From contig JADJPJ010000095.1 of the NCBI GenBank assembly GCA_016713325.1, positions 1 to 64,000 of the forward strand: a stretch of 64,000 nt of DNA, given 5' to 3'. The stretch's first letter is position 1; the number at the start of each line of letters is the position of its first letter. Made by a program: the position numbers and the translations under genes. Below are positions 8,535 through 17,279 of this stretch, piece by piece. This DNA comes from Candidatus Flexifilum affinis (GTDB lineage Bacteria > Chloroflexota > Anaerolineae > Aggregatilineales > Phototrophicaceae). The notes below the pieces were generated by a model. That model was given only the letters and a program-made list of their open reading frames with translations. It was not told the origin of the DNA and did no database searches.

Positions 8535-9017
8535 CTACCTATTTTCCACCGCCTCCAGCAGCAGACTGAGCGCCGCTTCGGCGCTGGCCTCCTTGTTCTC
8601 GATGCGGTCGCCGGCCCACACATGACGGTGGACCTGAGTGGGCGCGCCGCGATGGGCCAGGCCGATGTAGGTCAGGCCGACCGGTTTGTCGACCGTGCCG
8701 CCGCCCGGCCCGGCGATGCCGGTGATGCTCACGGCGAAGTCGGCGTCGAACAGCGCCCGTACGCCCTCGGCCATCTCGCGGGCCGTCGGCTCGCTGACCG
8801 CGCCGTGGGCCAGCAGCGTCTCATGCTTCACGGCGACCAACTGCTCCTTCGCCGCGTTGGAGTAGGTGACCACCCCACCCAGCACATAGGCGGAGCTGCC
8901 GGCCACGTTGGTCAGCCGGTGCGCGACCAGCCCGCCGGTGCACGATTCGGCCGTGCAGACCGTCCAGCCATGGTCGGCCAGCAGCTTTCCCAGGCGCGTT
9001 TCCAGGTTCACTTCCAT
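8535..9017 (-). CDS. pncC: Nicotinamide-nucleotide amidase (CinA C-terminal domain)
   Basis: A 160-residue stand-alone CinA C-terminal domain. The ATG at 9017 is preceded by AGGAGA at eight bases, rejecting the upstream extension to 9080. Family motifs are clear: CTAESCTGGLVAHRLTNVAG with the catalytic Ser, YSNAAKEQLVAV, and SITGIAGPGGG with GGGTVDKPVGLTYIG. The enzyme deamidates nicotinamide mononucleotide to nicotinate mononucleotide in pyridine nucleotide recycling. The N-terminal molybdopterin-binding-like half of full-length CinA is absent, as in E. coli PncC. The gene is alone on its strand between two plus-strand genes and ends near a large palindromic repeat. Confidence 0.9.
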   Translation of the reverse strand: MEVNLETRLGKLLADHGWTVCTAESCTGGLVAHRLTNVAGSSAYVLGGVVTYSNAAKEQLVAVKHETLLAHGAVSEPTAREMAEGVRALFDADFAVSITGIAGPGGGTVDKPVGLTYIGLAHRGAPTQVHRHVWAGDRIENKEASAEAALSLLLEAVENR

Positions 9018-9142
9018 CGCACGTCTCCTTTTTCTGAAGGGGCATAGGACTGTCGTCCTGTGGCGTGCAGGATTCGCCACTTCGCCATATAATGTGGGAT
9101 AATAACCGGCGGTGTTGGGATAACGAGGGATAACCCCCGCTC

Positions 9143-10003
9143 ATGGGCTACTGGGGTTGGCGACCACTCGTCTATGGCGTGTTCATCAGCGCATGGGTTG
9201 CGGGCTGCACGATTGTTGCCAGCACCAACTCTCCCGCCCACACGCCTACCGCCTATCCCCTGATCACCCTGACCTCGGGGCGACTCTTCGACCCGACCGC
9301 ACCACCGATTATCGGCAGCAGCCCGATCACCTTGACCCCCAGCAGCAGCACCCCCGTCGTCAGCAGCCTGGAGGTAGACCCTCCCGCGTGTTACCCACTG
9401 CCGACCGGCGCCCTGCTCTGTCTGGGACGCGTGCACAACCGTCTGCGCCAGCCGGCGAGTGCCGCCATCATCGAAGTCGTGCTCTCGCCCGGAGAGGCGG
9501 GGAGCCAGACGCCGACCCGCTCCGCGGCAGACGATCGCGTGCGCACGGCAGCGCTGGAGCAGAGCCTCATCCCGGCCGGAGGCTATGCGCCTTACCGCGT
9601 GGAGTTCAGCGCCGAGGAAGCTGATGGACGGCATCAGGTCTATGCGCGGCTGCTGGCCGGCAGCGTCCTGCCGCCTGACGTTCGCTCGCTGGAAACCACA
9701 CTCCTGCGCCTGGAGCGTCCTGGCTCCGGCGAACGGGCTGACGTCCTCCTGCGAGTCGTCAACCCATTCGATGCCACGATCCAGATGACGCGCGTGGTCG
9801 TCACCGTCTATGAGGGGCAAGTGCTCGGCTACCGTGCTGAACGCCTGACCGCCGAGTCTGGCGTCATGCTGGCCGCGGGTGAGTCGCATGAGATCAGCCT
9901 CACCGTCTTCCTGCATCAGAGGGTCACCGACAACGCCGCCCAGGCCGATGCCGAGGCGGCCGTTTCCGTTTATGCCGAGGGCCTGATCACCCCTGCGTCG
10001 TGA
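9143..10003 (+). CDS. Lipoprotein of unknown function
   Basis: A 286-residue exported protein with a hydrophobic N-terminus and a lipobox ending VAGC at about residue 22, so it should be lipid-anchored. A Ser/Thr/Pro-rich linker (TPTAYPLITLTSG through SSSTPVVSS) precedes a two-domain beta-sandwich-like region. That region contains LLCLGRVHNRLRQPASAAII and VLLRVVNPFDATIQMTRVVV, which look like two FxxAM or Ig-like folds. No catalytic residues are recognised. It is divergent from pncC, and its last codons overlap the end of pyrH on the other strand (9987-10003), so the two genes converge tail to tail. Confidence 0.75.
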   Translation: MGYWGWRPLVYGVFISAWVAGCTIVASTNSPAHTPTAYPLITLTSGRLFDPTAPPIIGSSPITLTPSSSTPVVSSLEVDPPACYPLPTGALLCLGRVHNRLRQPASAAIIEVVLSPGEAGSQTPTRSAADDRVRTAALEQSLIPAGGYAPYRVEFSAEEADGRHQVYARLLAGSVLPPDVRSLETTLLRLERPGSGERADVLLRVVNPFDATIQMTRVVVTVYEGQVLGYRAERLTAESGVMLAAGESHEISLTVFLHQRVTDNAAQADAEAAVSVYAEGLITPAS

Positions 10004-10715
10004 TCAGCGTGCCGACGTCGTTGTTGCCGCACACCGCTTGCAGCAGATCGTTATCCGACCACAGATTGAGCACCATAATCGGCATGTTGTGCTCGCGGCA
10101 GAGGGCGAAGGCCGTCATGTCCATCACGCCGAGGTTGTCGTTGATCACCTGGGTGTAGCTCAACTGGCTGTAGCGCACGGCGTCCGGCACCTTCTTCGGG
10201 TCGGCCGAGTACACGCCGTTGACCTTGGTGGCCTTGATGACGATGTCGGCGTTGACTTCCATTGCCCGCAGCGCCGCGGCCGTATCGGTGGTGAAGAAGG
10301 GGTTGCCGGTGCCGCCGGCGATGATCACCACGCGCCCCTTTTCCATGTGGCGGATGGCGCGCAGGCGAATGTACGGTTCGGCGACGGCGTTCATGGCCAG
10401 CGCCGTCTGGACGCGGGTGACGACGTGGATGCGCTCCAGCGCGTCCTGAAGCGCCAGCCCATTCATGACCGTGGCGATCATGCCGATGTGATCGGCCGTG
10501 CTCTGGTCCATGCCCCGGCTCGCGCCGGCGGCGCCGCGCCAGAAGTTGCCGCCGCCGATCACCATCGTGATCTGTACGCCCAGGTCGTGAACCTCCTTGA
10601 CCTTGGCGGCGATCTCCGCCGCTGCCGCCGGATCAATGCCAGACCCGCCGGCGCCTCCCAGCGCTTCGCCGCTCATTTTCAGGACAATGCGCTTGTAAAC
10701 CGGTTGCAGGGTCAT
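9987..10715 (-). CDS. pyrH: Uridylate (UMP) kinase
   Basis: A 242-residue amino-acid-kinase-fold enzyme that makes UDP from UMP. The start at 10715 follows GAGGAGG. Typical PyrH segments are present: YKRIVLKMSGEALGG at the N-terminus, QITMVIGGGNFWRGA, DHIGMIATVMNGLALQDALE, VIIAGGTGNPFFTTDTAAAL, IVIKATKVNGVYSADPKK, and the C-terminal MDMTAFALCREHNMPIMVLN. Length is normal for the family. It lies downstream of rpsB-tsf in the common bacterial order, but a strong terminator separates it from tsf, so it may be transcribed by read-through or from its own promoter. Confidence 0.96.
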   Translation of the reverse strand: MTLQPVYKRIVLKMSGEALGGAGGSGIDPAAAAEIAAKVKEVHDLGVQITMVIGGGNFWRGAAGASRGMDQSTADHIGMIATVMNGLALQDALERIHVVTRVQTALAMNAVAEPYIRLRAIRHMEKGRVVIIAGGTGNPFFTTDTAAALRAMEVNADIVIKATKVNGVYSADPKKVPDAVRYSQLSYTQVINDNLGVMDMTAFALCREHNMPIMVLNLWSDNDLLQAVCGNNDVGTLITTQG

Positions 10716-10735
10716 GCTGCCTCCTCAACTGACAC

Positions 10736-10772
10736 AAAAAAAGAGGGATTAGCCGGATGGCTAATCCCTCTC
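10736..10772 (-). terminator. Intrinsic terminator after tsf
   Basis: A perfect 13-bp stem (agagggattagcc/ggctaatccctct, 10742-10771, loop ggat) is followed on the minus strand by seven T. This is a textbook Rho-independent terminator for the rpsB-tsf transcript, just before pyrH. Confidence 0.95.
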
Positions 10773-10813
10773 GATAGACACTTTACCGCTGGGTGTGCAG
10801 GACACCGCATCGT

Positions 10814-11452
10814 TTACTCGTCGCCGACCTGATCAGCAGATTCGCCGAGGGCGAAGCGGGCAAACCGGCGGATCTGGCAGCTTTCGCCGACGTCGGCGAC
10901 CAGTTCGTTGAAGAGCTGGGAGATGGTCTTGGTGTCGTCCTTGAGGAACGGCTGCTCCATCAGGACCAGCTCCTGGAAGAACTTGTCCATACGGCCGCTG
11001 ACAATCTTCTCGACCACGTCGGCGGGCTTTTCCTTCTTGCCTTCGTTCTCTTCCTGGAAGCGGTGGAGCTGAATGGTGCGCTCCGCTTCGACCACCGAAG
11101 TCGGCACATCTTCGCGGCGCACGTATTCCGGCGCCATGTTGGCGATGTGCAGGGCCAGGTCCTTGGCGAAGGTGCGGAACTTCTCGGTATTGGCGACGAA
11201 GTCCGTCTCGCAGTTGACTTCCAGGATGACCGCGACACGGCGGTTGAAGTGCTGGTAGACCTCGATGACGCCTTCGTTCATCGTGCGGCCGGCGCCCAGC
11301 TTCTTCGCTGCTTTGGCCAGGCCCTTTTCACGCAGGAAGGTGACGGCCTTGGTGAAGTCGCCTTCAGTCGCCTCCAGGGCCTTCTTGCAGTCCAGCGGAC
11401 CGGCCCCGGTGACCTCGCGTAATTCCTTGATCTGCTGCGCCGAAATGGCCAT
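10814..11452 (-). CDS. tsf: Elongation factor Ts
   Basis: A 212-residue EF-Ts, the guanine nucleotide exchange factor for EF-Tu. The N-terminal UBA-like domain has IKELREVTGAGPLDCKKALE. The core has the signature VILEVNCETDFVANTEKF, which contains the TDFV motif that contacts EF-Tu. The protein is shorter than E. coli EF-Ts, with one compact dimerisation subdomain, as is common in several phyla. It follows rpsB by seven bases in the conserved rpsB-tsf operon and is closed by the hairpin at 10736-10772. Confidence 0.96.
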   Translation of the reverse strand: MAISAQQIKELREVTGAGPLDCKKALEATEGDFTKAVTFLREKGLAKAAKKLGAGRTMNEGVIEVYQHFNRRVAVILEVNCETDFVANTEKFRTFAKDLALHIANMAPEYVRREDVPTSVVEAERTIQLHRFQEENEGKKEKPADVVEKIVSGRMDKFFQELVLMEQPFLKDDTKTISQLFNELVADVGESCQIRRFARFALGESADQVGDE

Positions 11453-11459
11453 GCTTGGC

Positions 11460-12314
11460 TTAACCCCCTTCGCTTTCTTCAGTCTCTTCTAACAGGCGGC
11501 TGCTGCGCAGCTTCGCCAGAGTGGACGCTCCGAGCAGTGTCTCGTCGTTTTCTTCGTCTTCGGCATAGGCTGCGAAGTACTGGGCTTCTTCCGCATCCAT
11601 GTGTTCGCCCTCTTCGCTGGCCGCCTTGCGAAGCTGCTGGCCTTCGATGACGGCATCGGCCAGGGCTGCCAGGAGCAGCTTGACGGCGCGGACGGCGTCG
11701 TCATTGGCCGGGATGATGTAGTCGATGGTGTCCGGGTCGCTGTTGGTGTCGGCCAGGGCCATGACCGGAATGTTGAGCGTGTTGGCTTCCTTGACCGCCG
11801 TCGATTCGCGGCGGGTGTCGACCACGATCAGCATCTCGGGCAGCTTGCGCATGTCGCGGATGCCGCCGAGGCGTTCCTGAAGCTTCTCGATCTTGCGGTT
11901 GAGGATCAGGCCCTCTTTCTTGGAGAGGAGCTGGAACTCGCCGGCCTCGCGGCGCTTCTCCAGACGCTTGAGCGTCTCGATGCGGTCGCGGATGGTGCGC
12001 CAGTTGGTCAGCGTACCGCCGAGCCAGCGCAGATTGACGTAGGGCATGCTGCAGCGGTCGGCCTCGCTGGCCACCGCTTCCTGCGCCTGCCGCTTGGTGC
12101 CGACGAACAGCACGGTGCCGCCGCCCGCCACGATGTCGCGGATCATGTCGTAGTACTGGTGCAGGTTGACGATCGTCTGCTGCAAGTCGAGGATGTGGAT
12201 GCCGTTGCGTTCGGTGAAGATGAATGGCTTCATCTTCGGGTTCCACTTGGTCGTACGGTGACCGAAATGGACGCCCGTCTCCAACAGCTGCTTCATCGTT
12301 ACGGAGGAAGGCAT
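11460..12314 (-). CDS. rpsB: 30S ribosomal protein S2
   Basis: A 284-residue S2 protein of the small ribosomal subunit. The start at 12314 follows AAGGAGCACC. Hallmarks are LLETGVHFGHRTTKWNPKMK, FIFTERNGIHILDLQQT, GGTVLFVGTKRQAQEAV and PYVNLRWLGGTLTNWRTIR. The coiled-coil segment with RLEKRREAGEFQLLSKKE and the C-terminal core IPVMALADTNSDPDTIDYII are also present. An acidic extension of about 50 residues follows (EEGEHMDAEEAQYFAAYAED), longer than in E. coli. First gene of the rpsB-tsf operon. The 280-base upstream spacer should hold the promoter, but no clear box was identified. Confidence 0.97.
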   Translation of the reverse strand: MPSSVTMKQLLETGVHFGHRTTKWNPKMKPFIFTERNGIHILDLQQTIVNLHQYYDMIRDIVAGGGTVLFVGTKRQAQEAVASEADRCSMPYVNLRWLGGTLTNWRTIRDRIETLKRLEKRREAGEFQLLSKKEGLILNRKIEKLQERLGGIRDMRKLPEMLIVVDTRRESTAVKEANTLNIPVMALADTNSDPDTIDYIIPANDDAVRAVKLLLAALADAVIEGQQLRKAASEEGEHMDAEEAQYFAAYAEDEENDETLLGASTLAKLRSSRLLEETEESEGG

Positions 12315-12491
12315 TGCTTGGTGCTCCTTAGGTTGTGTGTTTGGCCATTCACGCCCTTCGTTCCCGGCAGTTCACGCTGCTTGAGCGCAACACGCCGCCG
12401 AGTCCAGACGTGTGAAATTTAGCCAGGCAATCGCCCGACCGAGGGAGGATGATAGCAGAAGGGGGTGGGTTTGAGAAGGGCAGAGGGGCTA

Positions 12492-12562
12492 TCCTCACCC
12501 TTGCTTCGCTGCGCTTAGCTTCCCCTCTCCATGCAATGGAGAGGGGACTGAGGGGTGAGGAT
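12492..12562. repeat. CCCTCTCC/GGAGAGGG palindromic repeat, copy 2
   Basis: Near-identical to 8426-8497 (tcctcaccc ... cccctctcca/tggagagggg ... gaggggtgagg). It lies in the 12315-12596 spacer between the end of the Fe-S oxidoreductase gene and the rpsB leader. Nothing else was seen in that spacer. Confidence 0.8.
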
Positions 12563-12596
12563 TGATTGCGACGACAAAGCAGGCGGTGAGGTAGCT

Positions 12597-14654
12597 CTAC
12601 CCCCCCGCCTCGATCTGCGCCGGCGCTTCGCTCAGACGCTCGGCGATCAGTTCAACCACGTCCTTGACGACCGGGCCTTCGCCGACGTTGGCCTTGGCCG
12701 ATTCGAACATCTGCATGCAGAAGGGGCAGCCGACCGCCAGCACCTCGGCGCCGGTGGCCTTCGCCTCTTCGTAGCGCTCGATGTTGACGGCCTTTGTGCC
12801 GTGCTCCTCTTCCTTCCAGAACTGCGCGCCGCCCGCCCCGCAGCAGAAGGAGTTCTTCTTCGTGCGCGGCATCTCGATCACGTTCACGCCCAGGTTGTTG
12901 AGCAGGAAGCGCGGCTCGTCCACCACGTCGTTGTGGCGGCCCAGGTAGCACGGGTCGTGGAAGGTGACATTCGGCTGCGCGGACGGGCGGGCCGACTCCG
13001 GCAGCTTGCCGGTCATGATCAGCTCTTCGATGAAGGCGGTGTGGTGCACCACTTCATAGTCGCCGCCGAACTGGTGGTATTCCTTACCGATGTTGTGGAA
13101 GCAGTGCGGGCAGGTGACCACGATCCGCCGCGCCTTGCCCTCGAAGGCGGCGTTCAGCGTCTCGACGTTGGTCATGGCCAGTTCCTGGTACAGATCTTCC
13201 TTGCCGGCGCGGCGGGCCGAGTCGCCGGTGCAGGTCTCGCTGTCGCCCAGCACGGCGTAGTTGACGCCCGCCCGCTCCAGCACCTTGACCAGCGCCCGCG
13301 CCGTGAGTTGAGCACGCGGGTCATAACTGACGGCGCAGCCCGTCCAGTACAGCACGTCGAAATCCGGGTTGTCGTCCACCGTGGGGATGTCCATGTCCTT
13401 GGCCCAGGCGAAACGGCGATCCGGGTTCTGCCACGGGTTGCCCTGCCGCTCCATGCCCTTGAAGGCGCCCTGAAGCTCGGCGGGGAACTCACCCTTCATC
13501 AGCACCGCGTCGCGGCGGATCTCCAGGATGTCGAGCATCGGCTCGTTGCCCACGGGGCAGATGTCGATGCACGCGCCGCAGGCCGTGCAGGCCCACACCG
13601 CCGACTCGCTGATCGTCCCGCCGATCAGCGGCATGGTCGACTCGGCGCCGGCGGCCAGCGCGCTCATGTTGTCGCGGATAAGGTAGCGCTTGTTGATCTC
13701 GTGCGCCGACGGGGAGAGTTCCTTGCCGGTGATATAGGCCGGGCACACATCCTGGCAGCGGTTGCACATGATGCAGGCGAAGCTGTCGAAGATCATCGTC
13801 TTCGGCAGGTGCTCCAGCCGCTCGGCGCCGAACTGCTCGATCAACTCGTCCTCGAAGTCGATCTTGGCCATCTCGCCCAGGGAGGTGCGGCGCGGGCGGG
13901 TCAGGAAGTTGAGCGGGGCCATGAACAGATGGGCATGCTTGCTCTGCGGGAAGTAGGGTGTGAAAAGAAGGATGCCGCCCAGTGCCGCCCACCAGAAGAC
14001 GTGCTCCAGCAGGCGCAGCGCGTCGGCGTTGGCGCCATACCAGATCGGGGCGACGGCCGAGGCGAACGGCCGGGTCGCGTCGAAGACTCCGGCCTCCGCC
14101 ACCTGCACCGACTGGCCCAGGAAGCGCGATCCGACATGGATCAGGATGAAGATGCCGACGATCAGCGGGTCGGTGGTGATGCCACCGGCCCTGACCTTGG
14201 GGTGCAGCAGCACGTTGTCGTGGTAGGTCAGCTCCTTCTGGTTCGGCAGCACAAAGCGCCGCAGCAGGAAGTAGACGACGCCGACGATCACGGCGATGCT
14301 GAGCACGTCGCCGGCCAGTTTGTACAGGTCGTGCAGGACGCCGGCGTCCTCCAGGAAGACGTAATCGGACAGGTAGCCTTCCAGCACGTCGGCGACGTTG
14401 ACCAGGAAGTAGTAGGTGAAGCCCCAGACGATGCCGAGGTGGAACAGGCTGCTGATGCGGCGCGTCTTGAGGGTCGTGTTCTGGGTGAGGTAGACGCGCA
14501 GGGCGGTGAACAGCCGGGCCGGCAGGCGGTCGAGATACAGCTCTCGCGTCCCCCGGTAGATGATGTCGACCATCTCTTTGAAGCCGACGTAGGTCGCCCC
14601 GAGGGCGAACAACGCCAGGAGGATAAAGGCCATTTTCTCGAATGCGGTAAGCAT
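12597..14654 (-). CDS. Membrane-bound Fe-S oxidoreductase (HdrD/GlpC-like, CCG domains)
   Basis: A 685-residue protein that combines an N-terminal membrane domain with several hydrophobic helices (about 1-260) and a ferredoxin domain. The ferredoxin domain has two [4Fe-4S] motifs, CIMCNRCQDVCP and CTACGACIDICP. It is followed by two cysteine-rich CCG domains (TGCAVSYDP...CTGD...CPHCFHNIG, and DPCYLGR...CCGAGG...CPFCMQMF). This layout is that of quinone- or heme-linked electron carriers such as the membrane Fe-S oxidoreductases partnered with electron-transfer flavoprotein, and of heterodisulfide reductase HdrDE fused. It likely moves electrons between a soluble donor and membrane quinones. 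No ETF or dehydrogenase gene sits next to it, so the donor is not known. Confidence 0.88.
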   Translation of the reverse strand: MLTAFEKMAFILLALFALGATYVGFKEMVDIIYRGTRELYLDRLPARLFTALRVYLTQNTTLKTRRISSLFHLGIVWGFTYYFLVNVADVLEGYLSDYVFLEDAGVLHDLYKLAGDVLSIAVIVGVVYFLLRRFVLPNQKELTYHDNVLLHPKVRAGGITTDPLIVGIFILIHVGSRFLGQSVQVAEAGVFDATRPFASAVAPIWYGANADALRLLEHVFWWAALGGILLFTPYFPQSKHAHLFMAPLNFLTRPRRTSLGEMAKIDFEDELIEQFGAERLEHLPKTMIFDSFACIMCNRCQDVCPAYITGKELSPSAHEINKRYLIRDNMSALAAGAESTMPLIGGTISESAVWACTACGACIDICPVGNEPMLDILEIRRDAVLMKGEFPAELQGAFKGMERQGNPWQNPDRRFAWAKDMDIPTVDDNPDFDVLYWTGCAVSYDPRAQLTARALVKVLERAGVNYAVLGDSETCTGDSARRAGKEDLYQELAMTNVETLNAAFEGKARRIVVTCPHCFHNIGKEYHQFGGDYEVVHHTAFIEELIMTGKLPESARPSAQPNVTFHDPCYLGRHNDVVDEPRFLLNNLGVNVIEMPRTKKNSFCCGAGGAQFWKEEEHGTKAVNIERYEEAKATGAEVLAVGCPFCMQMFESAKANVGEGPVVKDVVELIAERLSEAPAQIEAGG

Positions 14655-14737
14655 AGCGCGAGTCCTGAGTAGGAATCCTATTGGCCTAGAGTGTATCCCG
14701 CGGGCGAAAAATGGGCAAAGCGCCGCCTGACCGGACC

Positions 14738-14783
14738 GTAGGGGCGGTTCGTGAACCGCCCGTCACCACGAACCGTCCCTACG
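14738..14783. repeat. GTAGGGGCGGTTCGTGAACCGCCC palindrome pair
   Basis: The perfect palindrome gggcggttcgtgaaccgccc is followed by a partial inverted copy (acgaaccgtccctac), both flanked by gtaggg-type ends. The same core occurs at 48233-48290 and in part at 785-795, so this is a repeat family dispersed in the genome. It lies between the divergent starts of the Fe-S oxidoreductase and peptidase genes. Confidence 0.85.
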
Positions 14784-14892
14784 GGGAGATCTGGCGTTTA
14801 GCCTGCCCCGGCACAAGGCGGATGATACCCCGCGCCTGATCCCGCATATAATCAGACAGATAATGCCGCTTCATGAGCAGTAAGGACTGGTG

Positions 14893-16944
14893 ATGACCCG
14901 TATCAGCGCTCCGCCCGTCGCGGCCGTCCAGCCGCACACGTTCACGCACCTCGGCCATGAGTTCTCCGATCCGTACCACTGGCTTGAGAACAAGGATGAC
15001 CCGGCCGTGATCGCCTATCTGGAGGCGGAGAACGCCTACGCCAGGGAGTCGCTGGCCCACACCGGCGACTTGCAGGAGGCCCTCTACCAGGAGATGTTCG
15101 GGCGCATGGCCCAGGACGACAGCAGCGCCCCGGAGACCTACGGCGGTTGGCTGTACTACACCCGCGTCGAGGCCGGCAAGCAGTACCGCCTGTTCTGCCG
15201 CAAGCTGGCCGGCGGCGGAGAGGAACAGAGCCTGGTCGACGAGAACGCGCTGGCCGAGGGGCATGACTACTGCCGCGTCTTCAACAGCGAGGCCAGCCCG
15301 GACCAGCGTTATCTCGCCTACGCCGTCGATCTGACCGGGGCGTGGGTGTTCGACCTGTTCGTCAAGGACCTGACCACGGGCGAGATTGTCGCCGGGCCGA
15401 TTGCCCACACCGCCTGGAGCTTCGCCTGGGCCGCCGACAGCCGGACGATCTTCTATACCCTCTTTGGCCATACCCACCGCTCGCACCAGATCTGGCGCCA
15501 CACGCTCGGCGGCGGCGAAGATACGCTGATGCTCCACGAGGCCGACGACGCTTTCACGCTCGATGTGGAGCGGACGCGCAGCGGGGCCTATTTGCTGGCC
15601 ACCTCGACCAGCCACACGTCCAGCGAGGTGCGCCTGATGCCCGCCGACCCGTCGACCGGCGAGTTCCGCGTCATCGAGCCGCGCCGCCCACACGTCGAGT
15701 ACTACGTCGAGCACCATAGCGGCCCACAGGGCGACCGCTTCTACATCCGCACCAACGAGGAAGCCGTCAACTTCCGGCTGATGACCGCCCCGGTCGACCA
15801 GCCCGACCGCGCGCACTGGCAGGAGATCCTCCCGCATCGCGCCGACGTGCTCGTCGAGGGGGTCGATCCGTTCGCCGATCACCTGGTGGTCTACGAGCGG
15901 ACCGGCGGCCTGCACCAGCTCCGCCTCTCCAGCCCCGACGTCGTCTCGAACGTGCGCTATGTTCCCTTTCCGGAGCCGGTCTACGCCGTGACCCGCGCCC
16001 GCAACCTGGAGTACCGGACGGATACGCTGCGCTTCACCTTCAGCTCCTTCACCACGCCGGAGTCGAGCATCGATTACGACATGGCGCGCGGGACGTGGAC
16101 GGTGGTCAAGCAGCAGCAGATCCCCAGTGGTTACGACGCCTCGCTGTACCAGAGCGAGCGTCTGACCGTGACCGCCGCCGACGGCGCGCAGATCCCCCTG
16201 TCGCTGGTCTACCGCAAGGACCTTCGCACGGGTGGGCCTCAGCCGCTGGTGCTGTACGGCTACGGTTCGTATGGCTACAGCACCGAGGTGACGTTCAACG
16301 CCAACCGCCTCAGCCTGCTCGACCGGGGGTTCATCTGGGCGTCGGCGCACGTGCGCGGCGGCAGCGAGCTCGGCCGGCCGTGGTACGAGGGCGGGCGGCT
16401 GATGAACAAGATGAATACCTTCACCGACTTCATCGCCTGCGCCGAACACCTGATCGCGACCGGCTACACCCGCCCGGCCCTGCTGGCAATCATGGGCGGC
16501 AGCGCCGGTGGCCTGCTGGTGTCGGCGGTGGCCAATCTGCGGCCGGACATCCTGGGGGCGGTGGTGGCGCTGGTGCCCTTCACCAACGTGGTCACAGCCA
16601 TGCTGCGCCCTGACCTGCCACTGACCGTGATCGAGTACGAGCAGTGGGGCCACCCGGAGAACGCCGAAGCGTTCTCCTATTTCGCCTCGTACTCGCCCTA
16701 TGACCAGGTCGAGGCCAAGCCCTACCCGCCGATGTACGTGCGCGCCGGCCTGCACGATCTCCAGGTGCCGTACTGGGACCCGGCCAAGTACGTCGCCCGG
16801 CTGCGCGCCCTGAAGACGGACAGCAATCCGCTGCTGCTGGTGACCAAGATGGGAGCGGGGCACAGCGGGTCGTCGGGGCGGTACAACCAACTGCACGAGA
16901 CGGCGGAGATTTACGCTTTCCTGGTGGATACGCTGGACCGGTGA
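14893..16944 (+). CDS. ptrB: Prolyl oligopeptidase family serine peptidase (oligopeptidase B-like)
   Basis: A 683-residue S9 peptidase. The N-terminal segment HEFSDPYHWLENKDDPAVIA is the typical S9A start. The middle is a seven-bladed beta-propeller that filters substrates. The C-terminal alpha/beta-hydrolase has LVLYGYGSYGYSTEVTFN, the nucleophile elbow MGGSAGGLLVSAV, the catalytic Asp region AGLHDLQVPYWDPAKYVARL and the catalytic His in KMGAGHSG. All triad residues are present. These enzymes cut short peptides, oligopeptidase B after Arg or Lys, in the cytoplasm. Start: ATG 14893 with a TAAGGA site is preferred to the GTG directly before it. Symbol ptrB rests on overall similarity and is tentative. 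Confidence 0.88.
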   Translation: MTRISAPPVAAVQPHTFTHLGHEFSDPYHWLENKDDPAVIAYLEAENAYARESLAHTGDLQEALYQEMFGRMAQDDSSAPETYGGWLYYTRVEAGKQYRLFCRKLAGGGEEQSLVDENALAEGHDYCRVFNSEASPDQRYLAYAVDLTGAWVFDLFVKDLTTGEIVAGPIAHTAWSFAWAADSRTIFYTLFGHTHRSHQIWRHTLGGGEDTLMLHEADDAFTLDVERTRSGAYLLATSTSHTSSEVRLMPADPSTGEFRVIEPRRPHVEYYVEHHSGPQGDRFYIRTNEEAVNFRLMTAPVDQPDRAHWQEILPHRADVLVEGVDPFADHLVVYERTGGLHQLRLSSPDVVSNVRYVPFPEPVYAVTRARNLEYRTDTLRFTFSSFTTPESSIDYDMARGTWTVVKQQQIPSGYDASLYQSERLTVTAADGAQIPLSLVYRKDLRTGGPQPLVLYGYGSYGYSTEVTFNANRLSLLDRGFIWASAHVRGGSELGRPWYEGGRLMNKMNTFTDFIACAEHLIATGYTRPALLAIMGGSAGGLLVSAVANLRPDILGAVVALVPFTNVVTAMLRPDLPLTVIEYEQWGHPENAEAFSYFASYSPYDQVEAKPYPPMYVRAGLHDLQVPYWDPAKYVARLRALKTDSNPLLLVTKMGAGHSGSSGRYNQLHETAEIYAFLVDTLDR

Positions 16945-17279
16945 GGGATTGGCAACCCCTCTCCCCGCTTGCGTGGGATTGAGGGGCGGCAGTAGCCCCT
17001 CGCTGGTGTGTCGGACGGCGCGTTAGGCTTCTCCGTAGTTGAGCGTTTGATACCGTTGGTGGTCCCAATACACAATTGGGATGTTTCAACCCCCTCCCTT
17101 AGTCCCTCCCCCACTGCGTAGGGGAGGGAAACCACACGGCCCGATCACCAACTAGGGTGACGCAAGCCTGCTCCCCTCCCTTGCGCCAGCGGGGGAGGGG
17201 CCGGGGGTAGGGGTGTAGAATTACGGACAAGCCCCGTTGGGCGTCCCACAGGCACTACCGATCAATTCCCCGCAGACGA
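16945..17279. repeat. Spacer with three G/C-block palindromes
   Basis: The spacer between the convergent peptidase and oppC genes holds hairpins built from cccctcc/ggagggg blocks: 16957-16995 (cccctctccccgcttgcgtg then gaggggcgg), 17093-17130 (ctcccccactgcgtaggggag) and 17171-17207 (cccctcccttgcgccagcgg gggaggggcc). No gene or RNA was recognised. Confidence 0.65.

Noticed and set aside
12555..14672. Very long open frame (705 codons) on the plus strand
   Set aside because: It lies antisense to the Fe-S oxidoreductase gene, which has clear motifs; the frame is a GC-bias shadow rich in Arg, Val, His and Gln.
14779..16896. Long antisense open frame (705 codons) opposite the peptidase gene
   Set aside because: The plus-strand peptidase has the full catalytic triad; the antisense product is low-complexity and matches nothing.
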